A stretch of 64,000 bases of DNA from Alligator mississippiensis (GCF_030867095.1 NC_081830.1:36191832-36255831); one strand, 5' to 3'. Numbered from the stretch's first letter, positions 33,121-44,539 are shown. The notes: generated by a model not told the origin, from the letters alone. A program made the numbers and translations.

Positions 33121-33301
33121 CTGTAAAAGAGTGTGGGGGAAATCTTTCTGACTCTTAAGTGGCAACAGTAAAGCCCAGAAGCCTGAAAAAAGCCAACTAC
33201 CCTCTACTCTGTTTTGCAACATGAGAAGAGCAAACAACTCCACAAATCAGACCCCCTTTCTGTCCTCCTTTCCCCTTTATAAACTTATTCTGGCCCCTTT
33301 A

Positions 33302-33800
33302 AGAACATAACATAAGTGCCAAACTGGGTCAGACCAGTGGTCCATCAAACCCCGTATCCAGTATCCAATAGTGGCAGAAATGGCTGCTGTACAGGGAGAG
33401 CATTGAACCAGATATCTCTAGAGTGATCTGTTGCCTATTCAGTACCCTCCCTGGCATACACTGTTTATTAGTTTAAAAATGCCAAAAGAAGCATCTTCAA
33501 CCATTCTCTTCAATGGCCATTAATAGATCTAGCATCCATGAATTTAGCCAGTTCTCTTTTGAACCTGGCTAATCTATCTGCTTCCACCACCTCATATGTT
33601 AGTGAAGTCCACAAGCTAAATGCACTTGTGTAAATAAGTATTTTCTCTTGTTTGTTTTAAACTTGCCACCTACTAATTGCAGCAGGTGCCCCCTAGTTCT
33701 AGTATTTACGGACTTGGTCCATGCCCTTCATGATTTTATAGACCTCTATCATAACCCACCTCAGCCTTCTCCTTTCTAAACTGGCATGTCTCTCCTAGCA
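33302..33800 (-). mobile_element. CR1/L3-like LINE fragment, old
   Basis: GAACATAACATAAGTGCCAA, CTGGGTCAGACCAGTGGTCC and the later CTATCATAACCCACCTCAGC are recognisable minus-strand phrases of an old, abundant CR1/L3-type repeat in reptiles. Non-coding and heavily mutated. Confidence 0.65.
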
Positions 33801-33804
33801 TAGT

Positions 33805-34075
33805 AACTGGAGACCATGGAGACCCCACCTGCCTGCTCCACCTGGTGCCCCATGCAATGGCCGCTAGGCAGACAGACCAAGATGCCTGGGCAGTGGGGCC
33901 AGGTCTGGCAGTGTCAGTGACACTGGCAGCAGCAGCCAAAAGGAGCCACTGCCAGCAGGGCTGCCAGGAAGCTGACCCCAGCTCCTGTACCACCCCAGTT
34001 CCACTGCAGGCTGGATAAAATCCCTTGGCAGGTTGGATCTGGCCCAAAGACCAGATTTGCCCAGTCTTGATGTAC
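33805..34075. mobile_element. hAT-like non-autonomous fragment (probable)
   Basis: The right end GGTTGGATCTGGCCCAAAGA followed by CCAGATTTGCCCAGTCTTG matches the GGATCTGGCCC...TTGCCCA wording of hAT MITEs. The left end was not found. The interior is GC-rich with CAGCAG words. Confidence 0.45.
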
Positions 34076-34557
34076 TAGCTGACCAACACTAACAGGCCAC
34101 AAAGAAAGCTGACTTGATACTAAGCCTGTTCAGAATTATTCAAAAGTTTGAAGAAGTCTCTGACCTGGGAAAGGAAAAGTAGAGGATTTACCAGGAGCAA
34201 AGAGTTCAACAAAAAAAGGCAACAAGAATAAAGGGACACCACAAAGAAGTCCAAACTAAGAATGTGGTATACCAAGAGGTCCAAGAAAACCACATGCCCT
34301 GTCAGCTAGACTCTTTAGAGACCTGTATATTAAATAAGATCAATATGTGACAGATGAGAGAAGCAGGAACACCTGAGGAAAAGGGCTGGCTAGAGTGGAT
34401 CAGGGAGAAGGTGAGATCTGCCGCAAGAGCTTTAATCTCTTGTTGCGATTAAAATTTGATCAATAAAGGCTTTTATGCCCAAGCCCTTCTAGAATGATGT
34501 ATTTTTATCTTTTTGCTTTTAACATTTCTATTCTTCTCTCATACTTCATTTCTCCTT
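34076..34557. other. Gene-free interval
   Basis: No feature recognised. Confidence 0.4.
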
Positions 34558-34845
34558 CTACACATCATTAATGTGGTGGAGCCATACAAATGCTTTATTG
34601 TTGATGTTTGCCAGGTCCTCATCCTGGGTACATGGGTGTGCTGCACACATGAGGAGGTGGTAACCTGTCTGTAGTGCATCACCACATGCACATATTGGAC
34701 TGTCCTTTAAGCCAATTCTATAAAGTGCGGCATTAATGCATCCCAATCCAGAGCAAATCCTGTTTAGTTTAATCCATAAATAGTGGGGGAGCTGGTAACT
34801 CAATAATAATCTAACTCCCTTGGTGGGCCATCTTCAGTGACATAA
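34558..34845 (-). mobile_element. LINE ORF2 C-terminal fragment
   Basis: On the minus strand the frame gives LPHYLWIKLNRICSGLG, then LYRIGLKDSPICACG, then QTGYHLLMCAAH. The LNR.R.G.G........GL.DSP.C.CG...QT..H....C pattern is the zinc-knuckle region at the end of several LINE polymerases. The LINE clade is not assigned. Open for 81 codons, with no reverse transcriptase attached. Confidence 0.6.
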
Positions 34846-34849
34846 AGAC

Positions 34850-35232
34850 AAACCCAAAGAAATCAAGTGCAGTTGGGTGCCTTTCTCTAAGCTCTCCAAG
34901 GGCTTTTGCACAGTTCTGCTGACTTCTCTCAGCTTGGGCTCTCCTGGGCTTGCTCACAGTTTCCAGTCTCCCATATTGCTTCTTCCCCTTTCAGCACAGG
35001 GCTCTCCTTCAGATAGCACAGCCAGGGACCAGCTTCAGTTCCCCACACTGCTTCTCTCTGCCCAAAAGTGAACACCTTACTTCAGCAGTTAGAGCAGACT
35101 AACTTTTGCCTTTGGTGCAGGACTTATATAGTCCCAACAGCTTGCTTTTTCGGACATCTCAGGTGCTTTCCCTTAAAGGTGGAGTCCTCAGTGTTTTACT
35201 CTCTCAGTAACAGGGCAGGTTCCCCTGTTACA
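34850..35232 (-). mobile_element. LTR-like sequence (fossil, uncertain)
   Basis: Read on the minus strand it starts TGTAACAGGGGAACCTG, very like the start of the probable LTR at 5,095, and has a TATA-like CTATATAAGTCC at about 35,121-35,132. The inner end is not defined. Confidence 0.35.
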
Positions 35233-35442
35233 ACATAGTTCTTACAGATACTGAAGTATTATTAATACTGTACTTATTGAAGTATACATTGGTACTACAA
35301 AACTAGTATTGTTATTCTTCTATAGCTATTATAGAGTTCCAATAACATTATAGTATAGAAAATACAAACTTCCTTGAAAATTATTAGACTGTATACTTTT
35401 ATTATATACATACACATATATGCATTATATAGTTACTATATA

Positions 35443-35535
35443 GAATCAGAGAATCAAAGTAGGGCTAGAAGAGACCATCAGAAGTCATCTAGCCCAAGCC
35501 CCACCCTCCAAAAACTAACATGGGGTTCAAACCCA
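35443..35535 (-). mobile_element. CR1 3' tail fragment
   Basis: AGAATCAGAGAATCAAAGTA followed by GGGCTAGAAGAGACCATCAG and TCATCTAGCCCAAGCCCC is the reverse complement of a CR1 terminus. Confidence 0.7.
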
Positions 35536-37099
35536 CAGCCCTGAGAATTAGTTTTATGCACTACCAACAAAGGGCCTTGTTACACATGAATTTTAGGTGG
35601 CTCAGCAAGCTTTTAACCCCTAGACTGTCCACACATTAAGACATGCAAGCTAGTTTTAAGCACCCTTTAGACATTTTAAAGATACATCCTTCGAGGGCAG
35701 GCTTATCTCTGAGCTGTGTTAGTCAGCTGATGTACCACCAAAGTGTGGTCACTCCCCAGAGGTAAGCCACCCAAGTTTCAGTCCTCCAGCATCCCAAGAT
35801 GCAGTGTCCCCTGCACCACACCCTCCTGTTCTGTGTGGACAAAATTTCCACCCCCTGAACTCTGCTGTGCAGGATGAGGTACTGGCACCAATCCAACTCC
35901 CCTTCTTACCCCTAGAAGTGTGATCTAGCCAGGCATCTTGCAGGGACACAGTCATAGCTGTGCAGGTTGGTTGACTGCTTTAAACTGGAGCTAACATTAA
36001 TCGATCAACATTGGAGAAGCTTAAAGTGTCATTTGTCACAAAGCCTTAAGATAGCTAGAGGCACTCTATGGGATTTGTTACATGTTGATTTTAGGCAGCT
36101 CAGGGAGCTCCTAATTCTGGGATTGCCCACACATTAACATGGGAAACTATGTTTAAGCACATTTTAGGCATCTTAAAGGTACATCACTCCAGCCTAGGTT
36201 TATCTGTGGCCTAGGTTACCCAGCTCGTGTAATCTCTGGTACACACTCCAAAGGGCAGTGGCAGATTCACCAGCTCTTGGTCCTTCAAAATCAGCCTGGA
36301 GAACTTTGTGGGTGGTTTGCTTTAATCAAACACAAGTTACTGGCCTAAGATAAGTATCTGAGTGAAATGCTAGAGTTAGTCTCTATAATCAAGATGGCCA
36401 GACTAGACGATGAACACCTATATCATCCTTTCTGACCTTAACATTTAAGAAACTCTGCAATCTGAAAATAAAGAACCTCACATTAGGGTTATTCAAAAAC
36501 CCCCTTTTTTTTTGAGAATGCCAGTAGATTTGGGGAATTTTGTTATGATTTTTGTATGTTGGCCATACAATTCTGAGGAAACCATGATGTCCTGGCCTCA
36601 GATCCTCAAAAAACTTGACAGACCTCCATAACAGGCTAAGCACTCTTTGCTGAACTAGACTACCAAATAGTGGAGATAATTGTGTTAAGTGGTATCCCTT
36701 ACATTACTGAGAATGGTGTGATCTCTGGAGGCTGCTGATTGAAGCATCCTTGAGAGTGGTACCTCACCACTTCCCCAAAGGGCCTTCCAGGTCATGACAA
36801 AAGCAAAACCAACCATAATTGGGAGCATCTGATACCAGTTGTTCTTCAGACATTGCATCCTGCATGGGAAATCCTTTTCACCCAACTGCTCATGCCTGCT
36901 ACAGTCCCCGTTCCATCAGAAATGGATTCTCCATTGGTTCAGGAGTGAAGGAGGCAAATCCGTGGTGATGTTTGCAATAGATACAGCTGGCTAAGAAACC
37001 TGAGGATTATTAAGCTAGGTCATGAGACCTACAAAGGTAAAAACTGTGAGGGATTTTCTGACTAATAGAATAAGGGGTAGGAATTTCCAAAAAAGCTTG

Positions 37100-38660
37100 A
37101 AGTTTCTAGAACATCTGTATCTTATGTGAGTTTTTCAAAGAGAGATCTCTTGCGACAGCGCCATGCCCAAAAAAATACCCTAAAAGCACTAATTCCACAG
37201 ATCATTTTCTATTAGGAATTTTCTAAAATATTCTTCCTAAAGAGAGCTTTTTATCTACCTCTTCTAGAGGATCATTCTAGAAATAATGTTCTTTTAAGAT
37301 TTTGTTGAGTAGGCTTATCTAAAGAAAAATTTTGAAATATTATTTTCTAAATTGTAACTTGTATACTGCTTATTTTCCTAGAGCAGTTCCTATTTACCTA
37401 ACGACTATTTTCCAAAGTCATTCCCTGACCTGAGAATTTTCTTTCTAAGGAAAACTTTCCAGTGTGATATTTAAAGAGCATTTTCTAAATTATCACTTCA
37501 AAAAGAATATAAAGAATAAATTTCATGAGGTAATGTTTAGAAAGATTTTCCAAAGGAAATGTCTTTATATTTGTCAAAAGTATACATTTTAAGGAGATTT
37601 CTCTCAAAGAGAATTTCCCAGCCTAAAAGGTTGTATATCTAGAAGTATTTCCCAGAATAAGCTATAACCCCTAGAGAGTTTCTTTTAAAGGTTTTATTTT
37701 TCCCTGAGAGGTGCATGATTTTTGTAAAGTACCATTGCCTAGCATCATTTGTAAGGTGCATTTTTTCTTGATATATATTAATAGCATCATTTTTAAAAAA
37801 CATTTCCTCAAATAATTGCTTAGGGGTGTTTTTAGCAAGGCTTTCCCTCTTCCCCTTAGGATACTTGTAGACAATTTTCCAACGTATACTTTTCCAAATT
37901 TTAATCTCTAAAATGGTATTTCCTATGCAGCTTCTTCAAATATAGTTTCTAGAGCGTATTCCCCGAAACAATTATTTTTTAGAGGAATTTCTCAAGCTAC
38001 AGGCATTGTTAAAGCATTATATTCTATAGGGAAGCTTCTAAGATAATTTCTGAGGAAAAGAAAGAAACATATTGAGGGATAAATTTTTACAAATACTTTC
38101 AAAAGTGTAATTTCTAATGACCTAGCTCTAGACTTTTTTTTCCCAAAAGAATTGATTTCTAATGAGAAATTTGTAAGGCAGTGTTTTAAAAAGCAAATTC
38201 TAAATAGTCAGGGTCTGATGCTTAAAATAATTGTGCATCTGTATATTTGTTTGTAGGATGGTGGTGGTATTAATTTGCAGAGAAAACTGTCAAGAGTGTA
38301 TTTGGCAATGCAGGACTCCAAGGACTCTCCTGGTTAATCAAGACTAATCCTTTGCCATCACAGGCAACCCAAGCATATCATCCCTTTCGTAACATCCAGC
38401 TCTACCTGGGAGGCAGTTAGGTTTTATGCTCCAACAGCACTTATCCAGGAGTGTGTTCCTCTCATAGCAATTTGCCTTATTTCTTCTTACGCAAACAATG
38501 TCCTTGAGAAATTTCTATAAAGAATTTTCTAGAGATCATTTCCTAGAGTAATTTCTGAAGACAATTTCTAAAGCAATTTTCAAGGCTGATTTCTTAAACT
38601 TATTTTCTAAAGCAGCTGTAATAAAGCATCACATCTGTAAAGTATACTTCTGAAAGCAAG
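37100..38660. repeat. Degenerate 13-bp ATTTCTAAAG array, unit A
   Basis: AT-rich sequence filled with TTTCTAAAG, TTTCCTAGAG and TTTCCAAAG words. At 38,528-38,600 the period is clear: seven successive ATTTTCTAGAG, ATTTCCTAGAG, ATTTCTGAAG, ATTTCTAAAG, ATTTTCAAGG, ATTTCTTAAA, ATTTTCTAAAG words start every 12-14 bases. Elsewhere the spacing is blurred. No coding signal. The core 37,320-38,640 is almost identical to 54,300-55,625. Confidence 0.6.
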
Positions 38661-38782
38661 TCAACTCTCGTAGAGTTGAATGGAGGAGGAACTACGCGTA
38701 TAGAATATCTTAGTGGATGTGTGTGTGCCTGCACATGTTTAGGATGCTGCATGTCCAAGGTAGTCTGTTTCATAACCAGGAG

Positions 38783-38829
38783 AGAAAAGAAAAGAAAAGA
38801 AAAGAAAAGAAAAGAAAAGAAAAGAAAAG
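38783..38829. repeat. (AAAAG)n microsatellite
   Basis: About nine AAAAG units. The B copy at about 57,163-57,180 has only two to three. Confidence 0.9.
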
Positions 38830-39339
38830 GTTACAGTAACTCTTTAGCTCTTTCTAAAGAGATTCTTACCTGTTGTGCATTCTGTGAGCTGAGACAGTGA
38901 GAACAGATGTTTCTCTCCTTTGTTTAAGACCCAAGGTTTATATAGAGTACTTTAATCTGATCAAATCTATACATCAATAAAACTGATTTTTTTTAGATAA
39001 AATGGATCTACTATGATAAAATTACCAATCTCTATTTTGATTACATGATCCACAAATTAAACTGTCTCTGCTATCGTACTATTCAAATTGAAATAGTAAA
39101 ATGGCAATATACCACTCTTAATTAAATATTTCACCAATTTTTAAAAATTGCACTACAGAAAAATATGAATGCAATAGTTCAGTTGGATCAAGAGGTTTAT
39201 ATCATTCTAAATATAATATTTTAAAGTTCTCTTACATGTAGCTTCCCATTTAATATATTAAGTAAATGTAAATACACATAGAAGAATTAGTGTAATACTT
39301 AACCACATCTGAAAATATAATACATTTTTAATAATGAAT

Positions 39340-40640
39340 GTATAAAAACAAGACTACAAGACAGAACTCAGTTGCATCTGTACATTAATTTCATATGACA
39401 TGATTGATTTCTTTTTTCAGTCATACCCCAAACTTAATATAGAGACACATCTCGATGCCGTGAACTAACAGATCTTTCTCATGCATATCTGTTAGGGCAG
39501 ATCCATGACTGATGTCATTCCTGGATAAATCTGAATTCAAGGTAAATATCTGTGAAGCATTCCTCTGATCTAATATTGTTTTATTCATAAATCATGCAGG
39601 AGAGGAGGAGTGGGGTAAATTTTTCAGTAATGATGTAGGGAACTGAATCTCGTTTTTTAAAAATGGTCTTTGACCAGAATTTAAGAACCATCTAGGCACA
39701 TAAAGTGAAGAAAGGGGGTTGCCTGTCAATTCTCCAGTATTCCCTTGGGCATCACATGCTCTGGTTACCAGCACAGACAAGGGATTCCCATCCTCTTGCC
39801 ATTATCCCCAGTCTCTCTGTGGAACCCCTGATGAAAAAAAACCCCGTGGAATATAGAACTATTACTAGTACGTTATTATCATCTGAGCAATACAATATGT
39901 AAACTATATGAAGCCGGCAATTTTTGTTCTTCTTTGGTAGAACATCACGCACAATGGCTCTGAGTTCTCTCGGGGGTTCTTAGTTGTTGTTTTGGGGTTT
40001 TTTAAATAATGAATGAATAACAACACCAAAACTACAACACAACACTCAGTGGCATCTGTACTTTAATTTCATATGCAATAATTGGTTTCTTTTTTCAGTC
40101 ACACCCAAAAATCAATATAGAGATATATCTTGATACCATGAATTAACAGATCTTTCTCCTGTATATCTGTTAGGCCTGATCAATGACTGATGTCATTCCT
40201 GAATGGATCTGAATTCAAGGTAAATATCTGTGAAGCATTCCACTGATCTAATACTGTTTTACTCATAAGTCATACAGGTGGGGAGGAGTGGGTAAAATTT
40301 TCAATAATAATGTAGGAACCTGAATACCATTTAAAGACAATGGTCTTTGACCAGATTTTAAGAACCATCTAGGCACCTAAAGTAAAGAAAGGGGGTTGCC
40401 TGTCTGGTGACCAGCACAGACAAGGGTTTCCCATCCTCTAAACCACTGGTTTTCAAACTTTCTAAAGCCACAGAACCCCTCCATAGCACTTCTTCTGCTG
40501 TGGAAGCCCTACCGCTACTCTGTGAGTTGACATGGAGCCAGGTGACCCAACCCAGCCATGACAGCACACCACCTCCCAGCCCCTTCTGCCATTATCCCCA
40601 GTCTCTCTCTGGAACCCCTGATGATCTCTTGTGGGAGCCC
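39340..40640. repeat. Internal tandem duplication in unit A
   Basis: 39,360-39,835 and 40,030-40,620 are diverged copies (shared CAGTTGCATCTGTACATTAA / CAGTGGCATCTGTACTTTAA start, TCATTCCTG...GAATTCAAGGTAAATATCTG core). Unit B has only the second copy (58,480-59,065). Confidence 0.75.
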
Positions 40641-40671
40641 AGCGCTCCATGGGACAGTCTGAAAACCAGTG
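40444..40671. mobile_element. hAT-type MITE, unit A
   Basis: CACTGGTTTTCAAACTTTC at the left and TCTGAAAACCAGTG at the right, with flanks CTCTAAAC and ATCTAGGC, a decayed 8-bp duplication. Present at the same place in unit B (58,883-59,110), so it predates the A/B duplication. Confidence 0.75.
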
Positions 40672-40875
40672 ATCTAGGCTGGCCTTCAAAAGCAGGTCCA
40701 GGTATGGGTAAGTGTTCCAGAGGCAGTATTACTGGTCTAGACTCATGGTGCTCAGCCAAGGTGCTGTGGCACCCAGGAATACCATGAGATCCTTTTAAGG
40801 GTGCAACACAGTATTAGCACTATTAGGTGTGCAAATGCCTGCACATGACCTGGCGATGAATGCATTGCATTTGCA

Positions 40876-40990
40876 AGCTTGTCTAACTTTATCCCAACCA
40901 TGCAGTTGGTCCAATAAAAGATATCACCACAAAAAGATCCTTGCCTTTTGCATGAGTCTTAGACCATCATGGCTATGACACCACTCTAAC
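40876..40990. repeat. CCAATAAAAGATATC-type repeat end, unit A
   Basis: AAGCTTGTCTAAC...GTTGGTCCAATAAAAGATAT...CTTAGACCATCATGGCTATGA, a dispersed repeat terminus also seen at 59,312-59,430 and 59,540-59,675. I recognise the wording as a common reptile repeat but cannot name the family with confidence. Confidence 0.5.
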
Positions 40991-41527
40991 ACCACAACAC
41001 ATGATTCACAAGACAAATTTCCCATAGGATTTCTTAGTGTCAAAAACTTTCTGATGTCCTGTGGTCATTCTGAGTTCTTCCTGAGAAACAGAAGAAGTGT
41101 TCTGTTGTTTCTCTATGGTCGAAAATGATTGAAAGCTAAGAGCTGGTATATTCTGAGGGGTGCCTTGAGTCTAATGAGAGGTACCTAGAGTCCAGTGAGG
41201 TCAAGAACTACTGATCTACAGCATCCATACTGGGTCTTTCTCATGCATGGAAGGTGTCAGATCACGTATGGACTCATGTATTGCATGTGTGAGTGTATGT
41301 GCATGTGCATGTGAGCACATGTGAGAGCACTGCTCTGTGTTGGATGATGGAGCCATGTTCAGTGAATGAATGTCTGCCTGTGTGCTGTTTGGTCAACATT
41401 CTGCTCTCAGGGCTGATGATATAACAGGAGTCCTGACTTTCACATTTCACAGCTCTCCCTCATCAGGGCCTTATCCATTCTCAAAGAAAGGAGTTGAACT
41501 TGGTTATCTTGTATGTCATTTCCTTCC

Positions 41528-41529
41528 AG
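41528..41529 (+). promoter_or_regulatory. Predicted splice acceptor, OR11-like gene 1
   Basis: TGTCATTTCCTTCCAG ends here, a good pyrimidine tract plus AG, 15 bases before the chosen start codon. The same sequence precedes the second OR11-like gene. Confidence 0.6.
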
Positions 41530-41544
41530 ATCCAGGCTTCCCGA

Positions 41545-42480
41545 ATGATTTTAAACAATGCCACCAGCCCTGTGACTGAGTTCATCCTGTTGGGCTTTTC
41601 GTCCCTGGACCAGACAAGTCGCTTCTTCCTTTGTGCCCTCCTCTCCTCAACCTATACCCTGACACTGGCAGGAAACTTTTGTATCATGTGGGCTATTCTA
41701 CAGGACCCCCGCCTCCACCATTTGCCCATGTATGTCCTCCTGGGGAATTTCTCTTTCCTGGAGATCTGCTACATCACAGCTACAGTGCCACGGATGCTGG
41801 TGGATCTGGTGACCCCTCAAGGAGACATCATTTCCTTTCAAGCCTGCTTCCTCCAGTTCTATTTCTTCTTCTCTATGGGGGCCACTGAATGCTCCTTCCT
41901 TTCAGCCATGGCATTAGATAGGTACCTGGCTATTTGTCACCCCCTGCATTACCCCAGCCTCATGTCCCAGCAGATCTGCTTAATCCTGGTGGCTTCTTGC
42001 TGGGTTTGTGGCTTCCTCTGGTTCATGATCCCCATTGTCCTCATCTCTCAGCTCCCCTTCTGCCACCCCAATGTCTTGGATCATTTTGTTTGTGATCCAG
42101 CCCCATTGCTAGCTGTCTCCTGTGCCCTTAGTCCTCAGACTGAACATGCCTTCTATACCCTTAGTTCCCTCATCATTATTGGTACTTTTCTATTTATTCT
42201 GGCCTCCTATGCAATGATTCTTACGGCAGTGATGAGACTACCACAGGGGGCTGGGAGACGCAAGGCCTTTTCCACATGCACTTCACATCTTGCTGTGGTA
42301 GGTCTCTTCTATGGCTCTATTATGGTCACTTATGTCAATCCAGCAGCCTCCGGGAGCAGTGGGAAGATAGTCACACTTTTCTATGTAGTGGTGACACCAC
42401 TGTTCAACCCGTTGATCTACAGCTTGAGAAACAAGGAGGTGAAGGAAGCTTTGAGGAAGACACTGCTTGGGGAGCGATAG
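41545..42480 (+). CDS. Intact olfactory receptor, OR11-like (copy A)
   Basis: Odorant receptor of the ciliary membrane, 311 residues. The frame is open from 41,494, but the ATG at 41,545 is preferred: it lies just after the splice acceptor, and the resulting MILNNATSPVTEF start has the usual N-glycosylation site (N5-A-T). Motifs: GN at 43-44 in TM1, PMYVLL at 61-66, Cys101, MALDRYLAIC at 122-131, KAFSTCTSH in TM6, NPLIYSLRN at 288-296. The FYFFFSMGATEC TM3 and VLISQLPFC...LDHFVCDPAPLL second extracellular loop match the OR11 family. It is 90% identical (32 differences) to the receptor at 60,196-61,131. No break was seen, so it is probably functional. Confidence 0.94.
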   Translation: MILNNATSPVTEFILLGFSSLDQTSRFFLCALLSSTYTLTLAGNFCIMWAILQDPRLHHLPMYVLLGNFSFLEICYITATVPRMLVDLVTPQGDIISFQACFLQFYFFFSMGATECSFLSAMALDRYLAICHPLHYPSLMSQQICLILVASCWVCGFLWFMIPIVLISQLPFCHPNVLDHFVCDPAPLLAVSCALSPQTEHAFYTLSSLIIIGTFLFILASYAMILTAVMRLPQGAGRRKAFSTCTSHLAVVGLFYGSIMVTYVNPAASGSSGKIVTLFYVVVTPLFNPLIYSLRNKEVKEALRKTLLGER

Positions 42481-42910
42481 CTGTTTCTGTCTAGCTCCTG
42501 GAGGTACTGGCTAGCAGTCTCACAGCATAGGGAATGTAACAGGGTGGGCTGTTCCTGTAGGACACTCCGGCTCTAATCTGAGCCCAGGAATGAAGCAGGG
42601 GCCTTTCAGCTCTGACACAATCTCTGATCCAACAGGGCAAAAATATTCTGTGTGATGCTAGGAGTCACTCTTCATCTAAAGGTAAACATCTGTTTGACCA
42701 TTTAGTTGGAATACAAGTTTTGTGTGTTTCTGTGCTTGCACAATGTATGTTAGTGTAATGATAGCATGTCCCTGCATGCTGGATCCTCTCTTTCCATTTC
42801 TGGTGCAGTTTAATTTCAATTGCTTCCCTGTTTTAGATGCATTGTCATGACATTTAGCTCAAGTGGGGAAAGTTGTCACTAATGAAATGAGGGAGAAACC
42901 CTGGAACATT

Positions 42911-43983
42911 TATAATAGGGCTCCTACCCCATTACTAGAATAGAAAGTGGGGCAGGCACCCCTGGCCCATTCCCTCTCCTTCACTACCAACTCCCACATT
43001 TTTCTACATTTTTCCCTCCCTTACCTTGCTGTGTGTTTACCAGTGTTTCCCTACCCTGGTAGAAGTCCCTACCCCTCTTCCCCTTGCTTCCTTCCAGTTA
43101 ACTGTGGTCCCCTCTCTTTCTGTGCCCTGATGGTGACCCCAGAACCAAACCCAGAGTCAGGGAGGACCTGCAGCAAGATAGCTGCAGGTCCAGGTGCAGG
43201 CAGAGCCTGATGACCCGGGGAGGAGGAAGTAGAAGGGCCATGTGACACAGGGAGTCCTGTATAAGCCCAAGCCTCAGGCCAAGGCAGCAGTTTGGCTGTG
43301 GAAGTAATTGTGAATGGATACCTTTGCAAGGGGCATGATAACTAGAGCCCAGACTATAGAGAGGACTCAGGAGGTGGCCCCAAGTGAAGGGAAGCTGGGA
43401 GCCTGCATAGGAAGCAAGTTAAGTCCCCTGGGCACTTTCTGTTTTGGCTTTTGTTTTTCTATGTGGAGCCTGGCACCAAGGGCTGCAATGAACCCCATGT
43501 GGGCCATTCCTTTGCTGGGACTGGGGCTTGCATTTTTAGTGGGTTTCATTTCCCATCACAAGCTTGATTGTGCACTGTGGGGAACCTGAGGTCACCCAGT
43601 GTGACCAGTGTGCTCTGTGGCTGAAGTTGACTGAACTGAGCGACAGGAGGTGGCAGGGGGTCCCTAGCACCTATGTACTGGATATTGCAGGAGCTGAAAG
43701 TTGAGGTCATGGGAAATGACCAGAGCTGAGGCAGGACCCTGCAGCCCTGAGCCGTGGGCCCCAAGCTGGAGGGTTCAGTGAGAGTAAAACTGGGGAGCCT
43801 TGGGACAGACAGGGGCTGTCTCTTCCAAAAGTGTGCCTTACCCTCTGCATTGCCTCCCTTACTAATTCCAACATCAAGACATGGCAGCTGATGCTGCAGG
43901 ATAGGGGAGAGGCCAAAGGGTGTAGGTACTAGTAGGCCCCTAGAGGCAGGCACCCTGTAGCAGCACTTGTAAATGACCTACAA
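42911..43983. mobile_element. Unclassified 1.07-kb insertion specific to unit A
   Basis: Unit B reads straight through CCTGGAACATCAAAAAATC (61,530-61,552), whereas in A the sequence after CTGGAACAT continues with foreign DNA and returns at AACATCAA near 43,984. AACAT may be a 5-bp target duplication. The interior has a TATA-like CTGTATAAGCCC at 43,257. No coding domain is recognised, and the element class is unknown. Confidence 0.55.
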
Positions 43984-43990
43984 ACATCAA

Positions 43991-44310
43991 AGGCACTCTT
44001 ACATGTTCTCTGGGGGTAGGGTCGGGGGCAGCTCTTTACTGCTCTAATTAAAACACAACCGTATCTCCTGTATCAACATCCCTGCACTTAAATGGTGGCA
44101 GGGGTGCCTGAACTAAAGCTCATTAGATGAGCTTTAGTTCAAGCACCCCCCACCACCATTTTTATGCATGGAGACACTAATACATGAGTTCAGGAGGCTG
44201 CTCAAGTACAGCAATTGCTACACTCCAGCAGACTCGATTAATTTAATCTCCTCCAACGTGCTGGAAGTCCAGCACATCCGAGCAGCCTTTCTGCTCATGT
44301 ATAGGTGCCT
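43991..44310. mobile_element. MITE, 320 bp, 3-bp duplication CAA
   Basis: AGGCACTCTTACATG at the left, AGGCACCTATACATG as reverse complement of the right end, CAA on both sides (43,988-43,990 and 44,311-44,313). The empty site is visible in unit B near 61,543. Inside is a perfect hairpin: GAACTAAAGCTCAT (44,110-44,123), TAG, and its complement to 44,140. Confidence 0.8.
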
Positions 44311-44539
44311 CAAAAGATCAATACCCTGGAGCTAGGATCAAAATCATGATAATGTTAGTTTTGTATGTGATGGATCTCTCTCCCATCCTGGGACTGTGGG
44401 AAGAATCTTGGTGTCCTGGCTACCACTCCAGGGCCCTAACAATTGTACTGCACAGCTTCTGTATGATTTGTATCAGTCCCAAAGATTAACCGCGGGAGGG
44501 AGTTTCTGACTGTTGTCTTTCCTGATTCATTCACAAGAG

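Noticed and set aside
33736-34047. 103-codon minus-strand frame
   Set aside because: GC-rich hAT-like repeat sequence; no domain.
34918-35232. ACATA target duplication for the LTR-like sequence at 35,232
   Set aside because: The only left candidate (about 34,838) is not followed by TG, so the match was treated as chance.
40358-40567. 69-codon minus-strand frame, identical at 58,797-59,006
   Set aside because: Identity comes from the recent A/B tract and the frame spans a hAT MITE. No coding signature.
41494-41544. Upstream ATG extending the first OR11-like receptor by 17 residues
   Set aside because: It lies before the splice acceptor at 41,528-41,529 and gives an atypical N-terminus. The ATG at 41,545 matches the family and the paralogue.
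44110-44140. Perfect hairpin considered as a microRNA precursor
   Set aside because: It is the centre of a MITE with clear ends. The arms are only 14 bases and no conservation can be judged.
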